Source: Diogma glabrata (lineage: Eukaryota; Arthropoda; Insecta; Diptera; Cylindrotomidae). Taken from it: DNA of 64,000 bases. Shown here piece by piece: positions 45,990-57,959 of the stretch (its first letter is position 1; the number at the start of each line of letters is the position of its first letter). The translations under genes were made by a program, and so were the position numbers. The stretch lies in assembly GCA_963693315.1 (NCBI GenBank), contig OY856187.1:71590033-71654032 (forward strand). The letters are read 5' to 3'. The notes under the pieces are model-generated. The model was not told the origin of the DNA and did no database searches. It saw only the letters and a list, made by a program, of their open reading frames with translations.

Positions 45990-46960
45990 GTTTTCTTCTG
46001 CAAAAGGAAGAGTTTGTTCTATTTCGCCGACCTGGTCTAGTTTAATCTCCTTAGATGGCTGTTTTAACGGAAACATGGCTGTTTTAACGGATTAAAATCT
46101 ATTTCTGTTTGTTTCGTCGACGAGTAGTATAGACGTTTGAATTTGTCTGTCTTTATTGTCCCTGCTTCTGCGTTTGAAAAACGCTCATACGAAAATTACC
46201 GTTATCTGTTAAGTATGTTGCTATACATTGTATTTTTATCTGTTTTTTTTTTTGGTTTTGATAATATTAGTTGATTTTCCAATATCTTCATTGAATCGTT
46301 GTAGTCACTTAGTTTGTTATTGTAGTTGTCGTTCTGCGTTATTGTTTAAATATTTCTCGAGAGATAAAACTCCACATTTCCCGCCATTTTGGTGGTGGAT
46401 GTATTTGGTTTGTGGGTTGTTTTACATTTAGTTGCTTGTATGTTTTAATCTGATACAGGTGGTTACGGATAAGGAAGTCACAGTTTCGGTTATACTTTAT
46501 CGTGCCATGTGTTACTAGAAGTATGTCTTTAAAACCGTATGTTCCGTTCTGAATACATATAAGGTCGTATTTTGGCTCTGTATTTTTGCTATTCTATTAT
46601 TCAGGTTATTTATGCGATTGTAAATGCAATGTGTTGAATTCACTTCGGGACTGTGGTAAACTGTATACAGTGGCTATCTGCGCTTATTATTTTAAGAAAC
46701 GATTGCTCGCATAGATTTATAGTCTGTTCCAGGTTTACTGAATCAATGTCATGTAAAAACATGAATTCTAATCCAAGTAAATTGTTGGCTTTTATAGTCC
46801 GTTTGAATTTCTAATATATACTTATAGCAAAAGTTTTGTCTGGCAGTTTTATCGCCAGAGTGTAAAATTTACTGAGACTGTATATAGAAACTTCTAGTAA
46901 AGGTTTTTCGATTTTTATTAGTAGTTTTTGGTTTATGTAACGTAAACGAAAAAAGCACAT
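45990..46960 (-). pseudogene. Decayed minus-strand frame, possibly retroelement env-like
   Basis: Read on the minus strand, several open pieces in changing frames look protein-derived: one near 46945-46820, one near 46790-46640, one near 46600-46510 and one near 46480-46350. The general layout (hydrophobic beta-rich start, spaced cysteines, later basic and Pro-rich stretch) loosely recalls the Env proteins of insect LTR retroelements, but I cannot confirm this by eye. No gag, pol or LTRs were found nearby. A 20-bp-scale duplication (GGCTGTTTTAACGGA) lies at 46052 and 46076. It could also be another mobile-element protein. Confidence 0.3.
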
Positions 46961-46964
46961 CATC

Positions 46965-47277
46965 TTCTCATGTAAATAAATCAAGTGATTCAGAACAAAG
47001 GTAAAATTAGAACATGAAATAGATAAAGTAAATTTGAAAATAATAAAAGCGGATATTCAATACGGATGATGCGATTATTACATCTCCTCTATTTAACAGC
47101 TAACAAAAATATTTTTGATTAGATATTAAATAGGTTTAAGACAAAACATTTACGTTTACGATATTTTTACATTTTTTATTATTCACGCCCACTAATTAAA
47201 TTTTTTTTGGCTATGGGTTACATATTTTGGTCAATAGTTTTAAGTATAGAAGCATTATAATTAATTATAATTTAAGT
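46965..47277. other. AT-rich non-coding sequence
   Basis: Nothing was recognised before the target duplication TGTA at 47278-47281. Confidence 0.4.
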
Positions 47278-47294
47278 TGTACGCCCAATCCAAA

Positions 47295-48472
47295 GTTGCG
47301 GGTGTGACATTTACACGAAATAAATTTCCCATCAACTAAAATATTTTAGAGCAATGGTTTTAATTTTTATGGATTTCAATGAAGATCACTTATATATACA
47401 TTTAATACAAATCTGTTGGTTGCACGATATTTTATTTGTTTTCAAAAAAAATAATTTTTATCCGTTGCGGGTGTGACATAAAAAGGACATGCATTTTCAT
47501 CTTTCAATACAAAAACTCAAAATTCTGTGAATTATAACAACTTTGTGAACTGGTTATTTTATATGTTGTATAGTAATACTTAAACAATTAAACTATGAAA
47601 AAATTAAATTACTAACTCAATTCTTGCTTGTGTAGGAAATATTCAAAACTTTCGTTACGGGTGTGACACCCCGTTGCGGGTGTGACATGTATGGCCAGTG
47701 AAATAGACAAAACAGATTAATTTTTAATTAACATATTATAAAAAGTTAATTAACATATTATAATTACATATTATTAAATAGATTAATAATATCAGATCAA
47801 TCAAATAAATTTCATCTCTAATCTGGAATTAATAATTTCAAACAAATTCTGTTATGTGCACTTTCTTTTTTTCAGTGCTACATCAATTGTTCCTACATTA
47901 GTCGGAACAAAATGATGTACAAATTGTATATTTGGTACTAATTTGACTTTGTTCCAGCGTGCATCGAGCATTTTCACAACTTCTTTTGAAATTTCACCTA
48001 CAGGAGAATAAATTACTTTTATTTTTATAAGAACCTTTTCTGCACACATGGCCAAAATCTGATGCTGAATTAATTGTTGCAGAGCGTTGAAGCAAAGCTA
48101 GCAATACAATTTTCTTTGCGAATGCACCGACGCCATCCACAGCTCCTTTACCGTGCGATGTTGCAAAATAAGACCCTGTGATTTTTATGTCATAGTCTTC
48201 TTGAATGTATGACATGGACAACATATTGTAACTATTTTTGAATTGGTCTGCGCAACCATCGGAAAAGACATGTAGAGTTTCTAATTTATGTACTTTTTTA
48301 AGGTCTTTGATTAAAGTGTCCAAATATACCTTTGATTAAAGTGTCCACACTGCATATTTCCCGTGCTTTAAATTGTCTGATACAATGATATATGATTGGT
48401 CCTTATCAAAGTATGTGGCAACGGCAGTAAATATAGTTACTTCCGTATTGCAAAAGATGTTGCGGGTGTGAC
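47295..48472 (+). repeat. Iterated 14-mer GTTGCGGGTGTGAC
   Basis: Copies lie at 47295-47308, 47464-47477, 47654-47667 (GTTACGGGTGTGAC), 47673-47686 and 48459-48472. An inverted copy at 50740-50753 is split from its neighbour by the foldback insert. A degenerate inverted copy lies near 48484. The first begins 13 bp from the left tip. No copy is near the right tip. Confidence 0.85.
47852..48460 (-). pseudogene. Transposase-like protein remnant (SDG-QFKN / ATSHGKGAVDG family)
   Basis: On the minus strand the pieces in order are AVATYFDKDQSYIIVSDNLK (from about 48438), DLKKVHKLETLHVFSDGCADQ then FKNSYNML, DYDIKITGSYFATSHGKGAV then DGVGAFAKKIV, and finally CAEKVLIKIKVIYSPVGEIS. SDG-x-x-x-QFKN followed by FATSHGKG-DGVGG is a signature I know from repetitive insect and cnidarian proteins thought to be transposases. 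A 24-bp tandem duplication (the TTTGATTAAAGTGTCCA repeat near 48307 and 48331) and a shift near 48010-48050 break the frame. The acidic residues of the two signatures are candidates for catalysis. Its position inside a 4-bp-TSD element supports a transposase role. Confidence 0.6.
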
Positions 48473-48512
48473 TTTAATTAAATGTCACGCACGCAATAGG
48501 AACATGTCACAC

Positions 48513-50737
48513 TAGGGTGGCCCTTAAAAACAAAAATTTTTATTTTTTGTACGGCACCCTCCCATTTCGTGTGAATACCCATAAAAATATTATTTGCAAA
48601 ATCTGATATCAATCGGTCAATTCTGAGACGTGCCTCCGACCACTTAAAGTTGAGAAATTTTGTTCTGGACCCTAAAAAAAAATTTTTTTTTTTTTGTGGG
48701 ACACCCTCTCATTTCGTGTCAATACCCATAAAAAAATTATGTGTAAAAATTGAAATCAATCGTTCAACTCTAAGGGGTGCCCCCGGCCACTTAAAGTTAA
48801 GAGGTTTGGTTGTGGCCATTACAAAGAAAAATTTAAATTTTTTGTACGGCACCCTCCCATTTGGTGTCGATACTCATAAAAATATTATGCGTAAAATTTG
48901 AAATCAATCGGTCCACTCTAAGGGGTGCCCCAGGCCACTTGGAGTTGAGAGGTTTTGTTGTGGCCATTATAAAGAAAAATTGAAAATTTTTGTACGACAC
49001 CCTCCGATTTGGTGTCGATACCCATAAAAATATTATGTTTAAAATTAGAAATCCATTGGTCAACTCTAAGGGGTGCCCCTGGCCACTTAAAGTTGAGAGG
49101 TTTGGTTGTGGCCATTACAAAGAAAAATTTGAATTTTTTGTACGACACCCTTTCATTTGGTGTCGATACCCAAAAAAATATTATTTGTAAAATTTGAAAT
49201 CAATCGGTCAACTCTAAGGGGCGCCTCCGGCCACTTAAAGTTGAGGGGTTTTGTTGTGGCCATTATAAAGAAAAATTTAAATTTTTTGTGCGACACCCTT
49301 CCATTTCATGTCAATACCCGTAAAAATATTATTTGCAAAATTTGAAATCAATCTGTCAATTCTAAGACGTGTCCCCGGCCACTTAATTGCCAGAACAAAA
49401 CCTTTCAAGTTTAAGTGGCGGAGCACGCCTTAGAGTTGAACGATTTCTTTCAAATTTTGCAAATAACATTTTCAAGGGTATTCACACGCAATATGGGGGT
49501 GTCGTACAAAAAATTTAATTTTTCTTTGTAATGGCCAGAGCAAAACCTTTCAAGCTTAAGTGGCCGGGGGCACGCCTTAGAGTTGAACGACTGAATCCAA
49601 ATTTTACACATAATTTTGTTATGGGTATTGACATGGAATGGGAAGGTGTCGCACAAAAAATATAAAAAAATTTTTTTTAAGGTCCAGAACAAAATTTCTC
49701 AACTCCAAGTGGCCGGAGGCACGTCTTAGAATTGACCAATTGATTTCAAATTTTACACATAGAATTTTTACGGGTATTGACATGAAATGGGAGGGTGTCG
49801 TACAAAAAATTTAAATTTTTCTTTATAATGGCCACAACAAAACCTCTCAACTTTTAGTGGCCGGAGGCACCCCTTAGAGTTGACCGATTGATTTCAAATT
49901 TTACAAATAATATTTTTATGGGTATCGACACCTAATGGAAGGGTGTCGTACAAAAAATTTAAATTTTTCTTTGTAATAGCCACAACCAAACCTTTCAACT
50001 TTAAGTGGCCGTAGGAACCCCTTAGAGTTGACCGATGGATTTCAAATTTTACACATAGAAGTTTTATGAGTATCGACACCAAATCGGAGGGTGTCGTACA
50101 AAAAATTTAAATTTTTCTTTATAATGGCCACAAATAAACCTCTCAACTCCAAGTGGCCGGGGGCACCCCTTAGAGTTGACCGATTGATTTCAAATTTTAC
50201 ACATAATATTTTTATGGGTATTGACACCAAATGGGAGGGTGCCGTACAAAAATTTAAATTTTTCTTTGTAATGGCCACAACGAAACCTCTCAACTTTAAG
50301 TGGCCGGGGGCACCCCTTAGAGTTGAACGATTGATTTCAATTTTTACACATAATTTTTTTATGGGTATTGACACCAAATGGGAGGGTGCCGTACAAAAAT
50401 TTAAATTTTTCTTTGTAATGGCCACAACGAAACCTCTCAACTTTAAGTGGCCGGGGGCACCCCTTAGAGTTGAACGATTGATTTCAATTTTTACACATAA
50501 TTTTTTTATGGGTATTGACACGAAATGAGAGGGTGTCGCACAAAAAAAAAAAAAATTTTTTTTTAGGGTCCAGAACAAAATTTCTCAACTTTAAGTGGTC
50601 GGAGGCACGTCTTAGAATTGATCGATTGATATCAGATTTTGCAAATAATATTTTCATGAATATTCACACGAAATGGGAGGGTGCCGCAAACTGCACAATG
50701 AAAAAAAAAATTCTAGTGTAATCTAAGGGCCACCCTA
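48513..50737. mobile_element. Foldback element of inverted 148-bp tandem units, 9-bp TSD
   Basis: The tips TAGGGTGGCCCTT and AAGGGCCACCCTA are flanked by ATGTCACAC at 48504-48512 and 50738-50746. The left arm has about six forward units and the right arm about nine reversed units of near 148 bp, with landmarks CACCCTCCCATTT, ATCAATCGGTCAACTCTAAG and GGCCACTTAAAGTTGAGAGG. They meet near 49390. Long inverted arms of tandem units with 9-bp duplication match the design of Drosophila FB-type foldback elements, which are linked to Mutator-like transposases. No transposase is inside. The 178- and 145-residue frames here are read-through of repeats and not genes. Confidence 0.9.
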
Positions 50738-51150
50738 ATGTCACACCCGCAACACATAAAAACTATAATTCAACTTTTAATAAAAAAATTTTTATCTGTG
50801 GAATTCAAGGTACCTTTATGAACTATTTTTGAAAATAAAGTTTCATAACTTATAGTCAAAGTAATTTTACTGTGGATGTATAAATATCACTGTTTGGAGA
50901 TATACAGAATTAATTGTTCAGCTGTATGAGACCAGGAAACGTAAACATTTTTGGCTCAGTGTATTTCAGACAAACGTTCTGTCACTTTAATTAAAATAAA
51001 TATGTTAATTTGTCAAAAATTCAATTTTTTTTTTCAATAAAATATGAAATAGTAAACTTTTAACAGTTGGTATGTAAAATTTCAATCATATTCAAAGAAC
51101 TATAAAATTTCATTCTCATGTCCACTTTTTTGTGGATTGGGCGTGTAATA

Positions 51151-52100
51151 CACTCAAAAAAAAATGTTCGTAAAATTTACAGAAATGTCCTTCGATTCAA
51201 CACGCATTTCTGTTACTTTTGATCCTAAAAATTGTTCGTTGAATACAACAAATTAATGTCAGTTGAATTTATTTTACCAACAATTTTTAACGAACAGTTT
51301 GTAAATTTTACAGACATGTTTGTTAATTATTACGAACAAAACGACAACCGGACTGTTGAAATAACGAACATGTTTGTTGACTTTTGACATTTTATTTTAT
51401 TAATTTTATCAAATATTTCCAAAACTATTAGTTAGATATAATTAGTTTATATTTTATTATAATACTATTAAATTACTTAGAGTTTTTCTAAAATGATTTT
51501 AATTAAAATTTACCGAAACAAAATTTACCCTTATAGACATCTTTAAAACAAAACTGTTGACTTTTACTAAATTTTTTAGAACATTCAAATAATTTAATTT
51601 CACTAAAATTCACCAAAATTTCACTCATGTTTTAGAAAATTTAATTGACACTAGATACTAGACATTAGATACTTTCAAACTTTTTCTTAAAACTATGCTT
51701 TTTAATTCAGTAAATTATTTGTGATATAACATCACCCCGATGGAAAATACCATAATTTTACCATAATGTTTTAGATTCAGTTCTTATACTATGCTTTTTA
51801 TTTCACAAAATTTCACTTTTACTGTACTTCCACTAAGTTCACTATAAATTTCAAGCCCTTACTACTCGAATTTTTTCATATTTATACTTTATATTTTTGG
51901 TTTTTGGCTATTTTATTCAACAAACGAAAATCAACGAACTGCTTGTAAAGGTAGTTAAAAATATTTAACAAACATGTTTGTTGAAAACTGACAATTAACA
52001 AACATGTTTGTTAAAACAAAAGAAAATAAAATAATGTGTCCTTTAAATAAATTCAACAGACCATTGTTTGTTGTATTTTACCTACATTTTTTTTTCAGTG
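51151..52100. mobile_element. 950-bp TIR element with CACTCAAAA ends and TA duplication
   Basis: It begins CACTCAAAAAAAAATGTTCG and ends CATTTTTTTTTCAGTG. TA flanks both tips (51149-51150 and 52101-52102). AACAAACATGTTTGTT-type palindromes recur inside (about 51310-51380 and 51965-52015). It lies almost directly against the right target duplication of the preceding transposon. There is no coding frame. Confidence 0.7.
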
Positions 52101-52187
52101 TACATACTTGAGGATAAAATTTTGAATATTGAAACTAGTGCTAAAATTAAATTACTTCGGTTTTGAAAAAACCTAAGTATTGCATTC

Positions 52188-53400
52188 ATGAGTCAAAATT
52201 GAAATTCTTACCCCCACTTTTTATTGGCATTTTTCGACGTTTTAGGACCTACTGATTCTAAATAAGCAAACAAAATGTATGTCTGGCCGTCCAGCCGTCA
52301 CAACCGACGAAATCTCGAAAACCGCTTAAGGGATTTCCAAATTTTTTTTTCTGAAAATAGGTACACTCAATGTTAAGAGCCGAAAGAACGAAGTGCTCGA
52401 TAACTTTACCGGAAGTGTGTCAAACAAATCGTCAAGTGTGTCAAAACAAGGAAATTTGCATATTTTTTGCTTAAAAAACGTTCATTTTAAGTGATTACGA
52501 ATTGAATTTGAAGAAATCTTGATGGTCGGGATTGGTATGTGAGACCAAAAACTAGATTATTGCATTATAAGTTTGTCAAAAAAATGTTGTCAAGTGTGTC
52601 AAAAGAAAGATTTTTATTTATTATTTTACCCAATTTTTTGAAAAAAAATATAAAATTAATTATTTGTATGACATAATATTTTATTATTATTATAAAGAAT
52701 TTTGATATTATAAGTTTATCAAAAAAATAATGTCAAGTGTGTCAAAAGAATGATTGTCATTGATATTTTTAGCCAATTTTTTGGAAAAAATAATTAGCTG
52801 TTTTTATGACGTAAATGTAATTGAAAATGAAATTGGACATAGAAATTTTTGAATTTGTTATAGTTTTTGAAATATTTTTGGAATTTTGAAAAAAGTTTGT
52901 ATTTTTGATTTTGTAATAATATTTGCAATATTTTTAGAATTTTGGAAAAAGTTTTAATTTTTGATTTTGTTATAAGTTTTGCAATACTTTTAGAATTTTG
53001 AAAAAAAATAGAATTTTTGAATTGGTGAATTTGTGAATTTTATATATCGTTAGAATTTTGAAAAAAGTTTCAATTTTTAATTTTTGTAAGAATTTTTGGA
53101 ATATTTTTAGAATTTTGAAAAATTTTAAATTTTTGATTTTATTATAATTTTTAGAATTTTGATAAAAAAATTTAATTTTTGATATTGTTATAATTTTTGC
53201 AATATTTTTAGAATTTTGGAAAAAGTTTGAATTTTTAAGAATTTTTGGAATATTACTAGAACTTAGAAAAAATTTAAATATTTGATTTTATTTTAATTTT
53301 TGGAATATTTTTAGAATTTTGAAAAAAGTTTGATTTTATTTAATTTTTACAATATTTTTGGAATTTTGAAAGGAATTTGAACTTGTGATTTTGTAATATT
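52188..53400 (+). repeat. Dispersed repeat family, copy B
   Basis: Aligns with copy A (1450-2580) from CTTACCCC and CGTTTTAGGACCTACTGATT through the GTCAAGTGTGTCAAAA block to the tandem 57-bp-type units around GAATTTTGAAAAAAGTTT (52840-53390). Units are more numerous here than in copy A. Confidence 0.7.
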
Positions 53401-56040
53401 TTCTCGAAATACTAAATGGAGAGGTTTTTGAGTAGTTTGCTGGCTGTATCATCTTTTCACTAAATTATGTTAACTTATGATCTGTTATGATTTTCTGGCA
53501 ACGCATTGATGTTTCGTGTCAGTTCTGTAATAAATTTCTAAGCAGAGATAAAAAAATACATGTAGTTTAACAAAGAGGTATGTTTGATACACATCGCTCC
53601 CCAAAACTAAAAACAATGTCCTCATAAAAGTTTTATGCCGAAAACTATATCAAAATCCTTAACCAAAATCGAAGTCTTGATATCTCAGAGCTTGAGATTT
53701 TAGCCCCTCCATATTTTCTAATTTGATTTGTTTAAAGCAAAAATAAGAACAAAATACAAATTCGCAGAACGAATTAAATGTAAGGCAAATCCAGTTAGTA
53801 AGAATATTATTGTTTTAAATAAACATTTAAGTCTTATTAAATAGACTAAAATAGAAAGTGTACGATCTAATGTCAATGCTCTGTTCTGTTTATATTAGAT
53901 TTTTCTACACTCAACTGTTTGAGTTTATTGAACAGCAAAGAGAATATTTTAGTGAAAGAATGCTATTACTGTAGTTGAGAAGCGTCGTATTCTAAATAGA
54001 ACCTAGTGTTTACAACAATCCAGATAGTAACATATTTCTTGATCATGAGACGCCATATGCCATGACTATGATTTAGGACTCTAACCTTAACTGAAAAGAG
54101 TTTAAAGGCCAGCAGTCCTGTCAGAAAGGAACTGTGGTACATGACGTTATCGCACCTGTAGATCAAAAATTAAAATAACAAATTTACAAATCAACAAAAA
54201 CTGATCCTTCTTCAATGATCGTATGATGTAAAATTAGGATCGTTTTTACAAATATGATGTAAATCTTAATATATCACAAATTTCTTATAAATCATTAAAG
54301 TTTGATATAGTCAACATTGCAGAACCAAGAGAAATGAATAAACATATGCTAAAAACATTTATGTATTGCTTAATCGACAGGAAGGTATGGTGCATTTGCT
54401 TTTAAAATATCCCTTTTTTCCTCCCAAAGTCAACTCCAACCTTAAACTCTAAATCTCGTTTCAACTAAAAGCTCTTTATAATAAAATCTTATTGCTTCTC
54501 ATTAAATAAAATAAATAATGTCAATTTTTCATTCAAATTCAAGTCCTTTCAACAAAAAAAATGGTAATCTTTTCAAATTATCAACATATAAACTCAATTT
54601 ATTAATTTCAACTGAACTGAATTTACTAAACTTTATAAGAAAAAAAAATCCTTTTCTTTAATCCAACTTAATCAACAAATTACTTATAATCTTGATCTCC
54701 CTCTACCCAAAACAACAAGAAACATAAATTTTATTCGGGAACTTTCTTGTCCTTTCTTTATTCATAGTAGCAAGCAACATAGTCATAATGTGAAAGAAAT
54801 ACATTTGTATCGTCTTTTATACAAAAAGATAATTGAAAATGAATTAAGTCGAAGAGAAAATATATATAAAAATAAAACAAAGTGAAAGTTAGTAGACATA
54901 AAAGGAATAACAATTTATTTATATCAAATTTTCTTAAAGGGAAATTCGATTTTCCTTCAAAACGGCTTATGTTATTTGTTTTTTCGGATACGAAACAATT
55001 TTTTTTTTGTTCAATTTTGTCTTAGCTTTTTACATTTTATCAATGATTTCCAATAAGAGAAAACAATAATTTCCATGATTTCCGTTTTTCCATTTGCTTT
55101 TTTTTTGTCAATCAAAATAGAGTTAAAATGTAAATTGATACTGATATCAATAAAATACAGCAGAAGCGTAACAAAAACTACATTCAAATCGCAATTTAAG
55201 AGATTAGATTGGAACAGAAGTGACAATTTGTATATGTTCCAATGTTTTGTTTGTGCTTTAATGTAAAACCGAGAGTTATTTTAGAGTGAGATATAGAGGA
55301 TGTATTGGTTGTTTCAACATTGAATTTGAATTTTCTGAGCTTTAGTATAGATTTGAAAATAAAAGCTATAACTGTTTGTTAGATTTTTAGCAGATAGTAG
55401 AATGACAAGTTTATGATGTCGTTAAAATGAAAAACGAATATTGTATCTGACATACGTTGAGTACTCAGATACATTGAATTTTGAGTTTAATTGCTTGTAA
55501 TTCTACCATTCAGTGCAAAAAGAAGTACAAGGGTTATCTTAAAACTATTTTTAAATACAATGGGAACGTTAATATTTTTTCTTACTTTTATTTTAATTTT
55601 CTCAAATTTTTTAGCATTTTAAGATTGGTGCTTTGCATTAAATGGAAAAACAAATTTAATTAATTTGGGCCTCCTGTAAAACAGTCAAACCACGTAAAGT
55701 GCATGGAAAACTAATTTTCGTATTATACTGCACGGTTATTTTACTGGTGTTCAAAAAATAGGTAATCCTTTACAAATAAACTCTCAACACAATAACAACA
55801 ATTGTTGTTATATTTGCGTGATAATAATTAATATGTAATTAAAATCAATTCTCTATTTCATCAAATATTTATCATACAATGTTTTAAATACTTCAAAATC
55901 CATTTAAAATTCTGGAACTTTAATACCACTGTTACTTACTATACGTATATCAATATCGAATCCATAACAAAACGAAATAAAAAATTTAAATTCTGTTAAT
56001 ACAATTTCAATAAATTAAAAATGGGAAAAGTAGTAAAAAA
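53401..56040. other. Long AT-rich non-coding stretch
   Basis: Only short frames without recognisable motifs. No repeat was identified. Confidence 0.4.
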
Positions 56041-56041
56041 T

Positions 56042-56527
56042 GTTTTTTTATTCGCCTATATATTAATGTGTTACTTTATTACTATGATTTGCGGCCTTAA
56101 AGTGTCACTTTTTAACCATATATTTTGTTGTCATAGCTACGCCCAAAAAAGTAAAAACCATTTGTATTTGTTTAAATTCTATAAAAAATAGAAACTTTTA
56201 TCAAAGCAACACTTAAATTCAAAATTTCACAATCCAATTAAAATAGTTGTTATCATTTGTTGTCATAGTAATACAATTGGTTTCGAAAAAATAACAAATA
56301 ATTTCTCAAAGGTAACTTGTTCCACATATTTTTATTTCAAAATTTATGCAAATTTATAACTTTAATTTCGAATAAAACATTTTTTTTAAAAATTTTTTGC
56401 TTGCGGCAATAAAAAATAGTGTATGATGCACGGACGTAAGCTATTTTGGACTTAATGTGGGGCAAACTCCACATACGTCCAAAATCTTTAGCTTTACGTC
56501 CTACCTAGCATCATAATGTACTATTCC
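56042..56527 (+). mobile_element. Dispersed element with hairpin right end, copy 2
   Basis: Direct counterpart of 38903-39410, with the same start (TTTTTATTCGCCTATATATT) and the same terminal hairpin around ATGATGCACGGACGTAAGCT. The hairpin loop is shorter than in copy 1. Confidence 0.65.
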
Positions 56528-56990
56528 ATTTTCATCAATTTTGCATGTAGATATATATTTATTTATCCTTTTCCCATAATCGACTTTTCATGTTTAAAGT
56601 GTGAGGAGCTAATAACTACAAGTTTTTTTTTGCAATCAATTAAAAAACAATAAAAGTTTAAAATTTTTGTGTAATCTAATTGTCTGGACAATGAATTCCA
56701 ACCCCTTTTCTACACATTTGTGCCGTTTTATGTTTTTTATGTTGGCATGGTCATGAACCTGCTTTAGAATGGTCGGTCATGAATGGTATTTAGAATTATT
56801 TGTTTAAATTAAAATGATGAATTAGAGGAAGAATAGAATTTAATATGGAAAAAAAGGTTCTTACAATTGCTTCAATGTATTAGGAAGTCGATCTAATTCA
56901 AATTTTAACCGACACATTCGGTGGTCCTGATTCATTACTAATAAAATCCTAGCAATTAAATTACTTATTAGCTAATTATTACAACTGTCT
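56528..56990. other. AT-rich non-coding sequence
   Basis: Nothing recognised before the LINE fragment. Confidence 0.4.
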
Positions 56991-56994
56991 TGCC

Positions 56995-57810
56995 GTTTCA
57001 GGCAACTGGTATCGATAGTGACGCTTGTTCCATGGATACGGTGCTTTCTTTATCGATGGAGATCTGCGAACTACCGCCCTACAGTATACTTTCTTGATGC
57101 AAGTGAACAGTTGGATGTTACGGTTGTAGAAGGTGAGAGAAATGTACATGCTAAAGTTTCTTCAAGTCGACCTCCACAACTGTAAAGAAGCTACCGCTGC
57201 TCATTTGCTAAAACTGGCAAAAGAAAAGTTGGATTTTGTCTTGATTGAAGAACCTTGGGTTGCTCATGTTAAACGTAAACTAAACATTTTTCTACTTACA
57301 AGCCATAGTGATGAAGACACAACGAGTAGATTTTCTGGATTATCTCAATTTCCTTACCATATGACGTGGTTTTGATCCCTAATCAGGAATGCTCATAGGC
57401 AAAAATTCGAAGTTATCCTGGAATGTGATGCTAATACACACCATAATATTGGGGCAACAGGAACATCAATATACGAGGGAGTTAAATCTAGATATTACTT
57501 TCAACAAACATCTGTCTATTTTCAATATGTATACAATAAAGCCACCTTTATAATCTCTAATAGACAAGAAGTATTGGATGTCACTTTTGTTTCCAACTCA
57601 TGTTTAACAGAGTTCTTAAATGGATTGCTTCTGAAAAATGTTTCATTTGTGATCATCACTATCTGCAATTCAAATTGGACATCTCAAAAATCTCAGCTTT
57701 AGAAACGAGAAACGGAAAAAACTTGGACACATTTAGAGCTATGTGACTTGCTCAGTTGCAGTCCCAAAGACTCCTGAATGAGCTCGCGACTTGGATAAAT
57801 TGGTAGACAC
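56995..57810 (+). pseudogene. LINE (R1/LOA-like) end of ORF1 and ORF2 endonuclease (decayed)
   Basis: ORF2 starts near 57151 with LKFLQVDLHNCKEATAAHLL and KEKLDFVLIEEPWV, the apurinic-like endonuclease N-terminus of this clade. It continues with CDANTHHNIG (about 57428) and ISNRQEVLDVTFVSNS (about 57555), the later endonuclease motifs. The preceding 150 bp overlap as the end of ORF1. Stops at 57373 and 57717 and several shifts show decay. At 57810 the sequence is cut by the 1.6-kb TIR element and resumes at 62568. Confidence 0.75.
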
Positions 57811-57959
57811 TACAGATGTAAAAGTAATATTACCCATGGTAAAATTACCGGTAAAATTGGTAATATTACGTAATATTACTTAGGCTCGGTAAAATTGGTA
57901 AAATTGCAATAAAATTTAAATAATCTTTATTTAATAAAAAATATAGTTTGTGCTTTTTT

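Larger units (their letters stand above)
47282..51143 (-). mobile_element. DNA transposon with 4-bp TSD (TGTA) and broken transposase
   Basis: The tips CGCCCAATCCA (47282 on) and TGGATTGGGCG (ending 51143) are flanked by TGTA at 47278-47281 and 51144-51147. Subtracting the foldback insert (48513-50737 plus its 9-bp duplication) leaves about 1.63 kb. The left part carries an array of 14-mers and a minus-strand transposase relic. A 4-bp duplication is known for Sola-type transposons. I treat that assignment as a hypothesis. Confidence 0.7.

Noticed and set aside
50042..50578. Frames of 178 residues (minus) and 145 residues (plus, 50091-50528)
   Set aside because: Both lie wholly within the 148-bp units of the foldback element and repeat the same peptide every unit; they exist on both strands because the repeat lacks stops.
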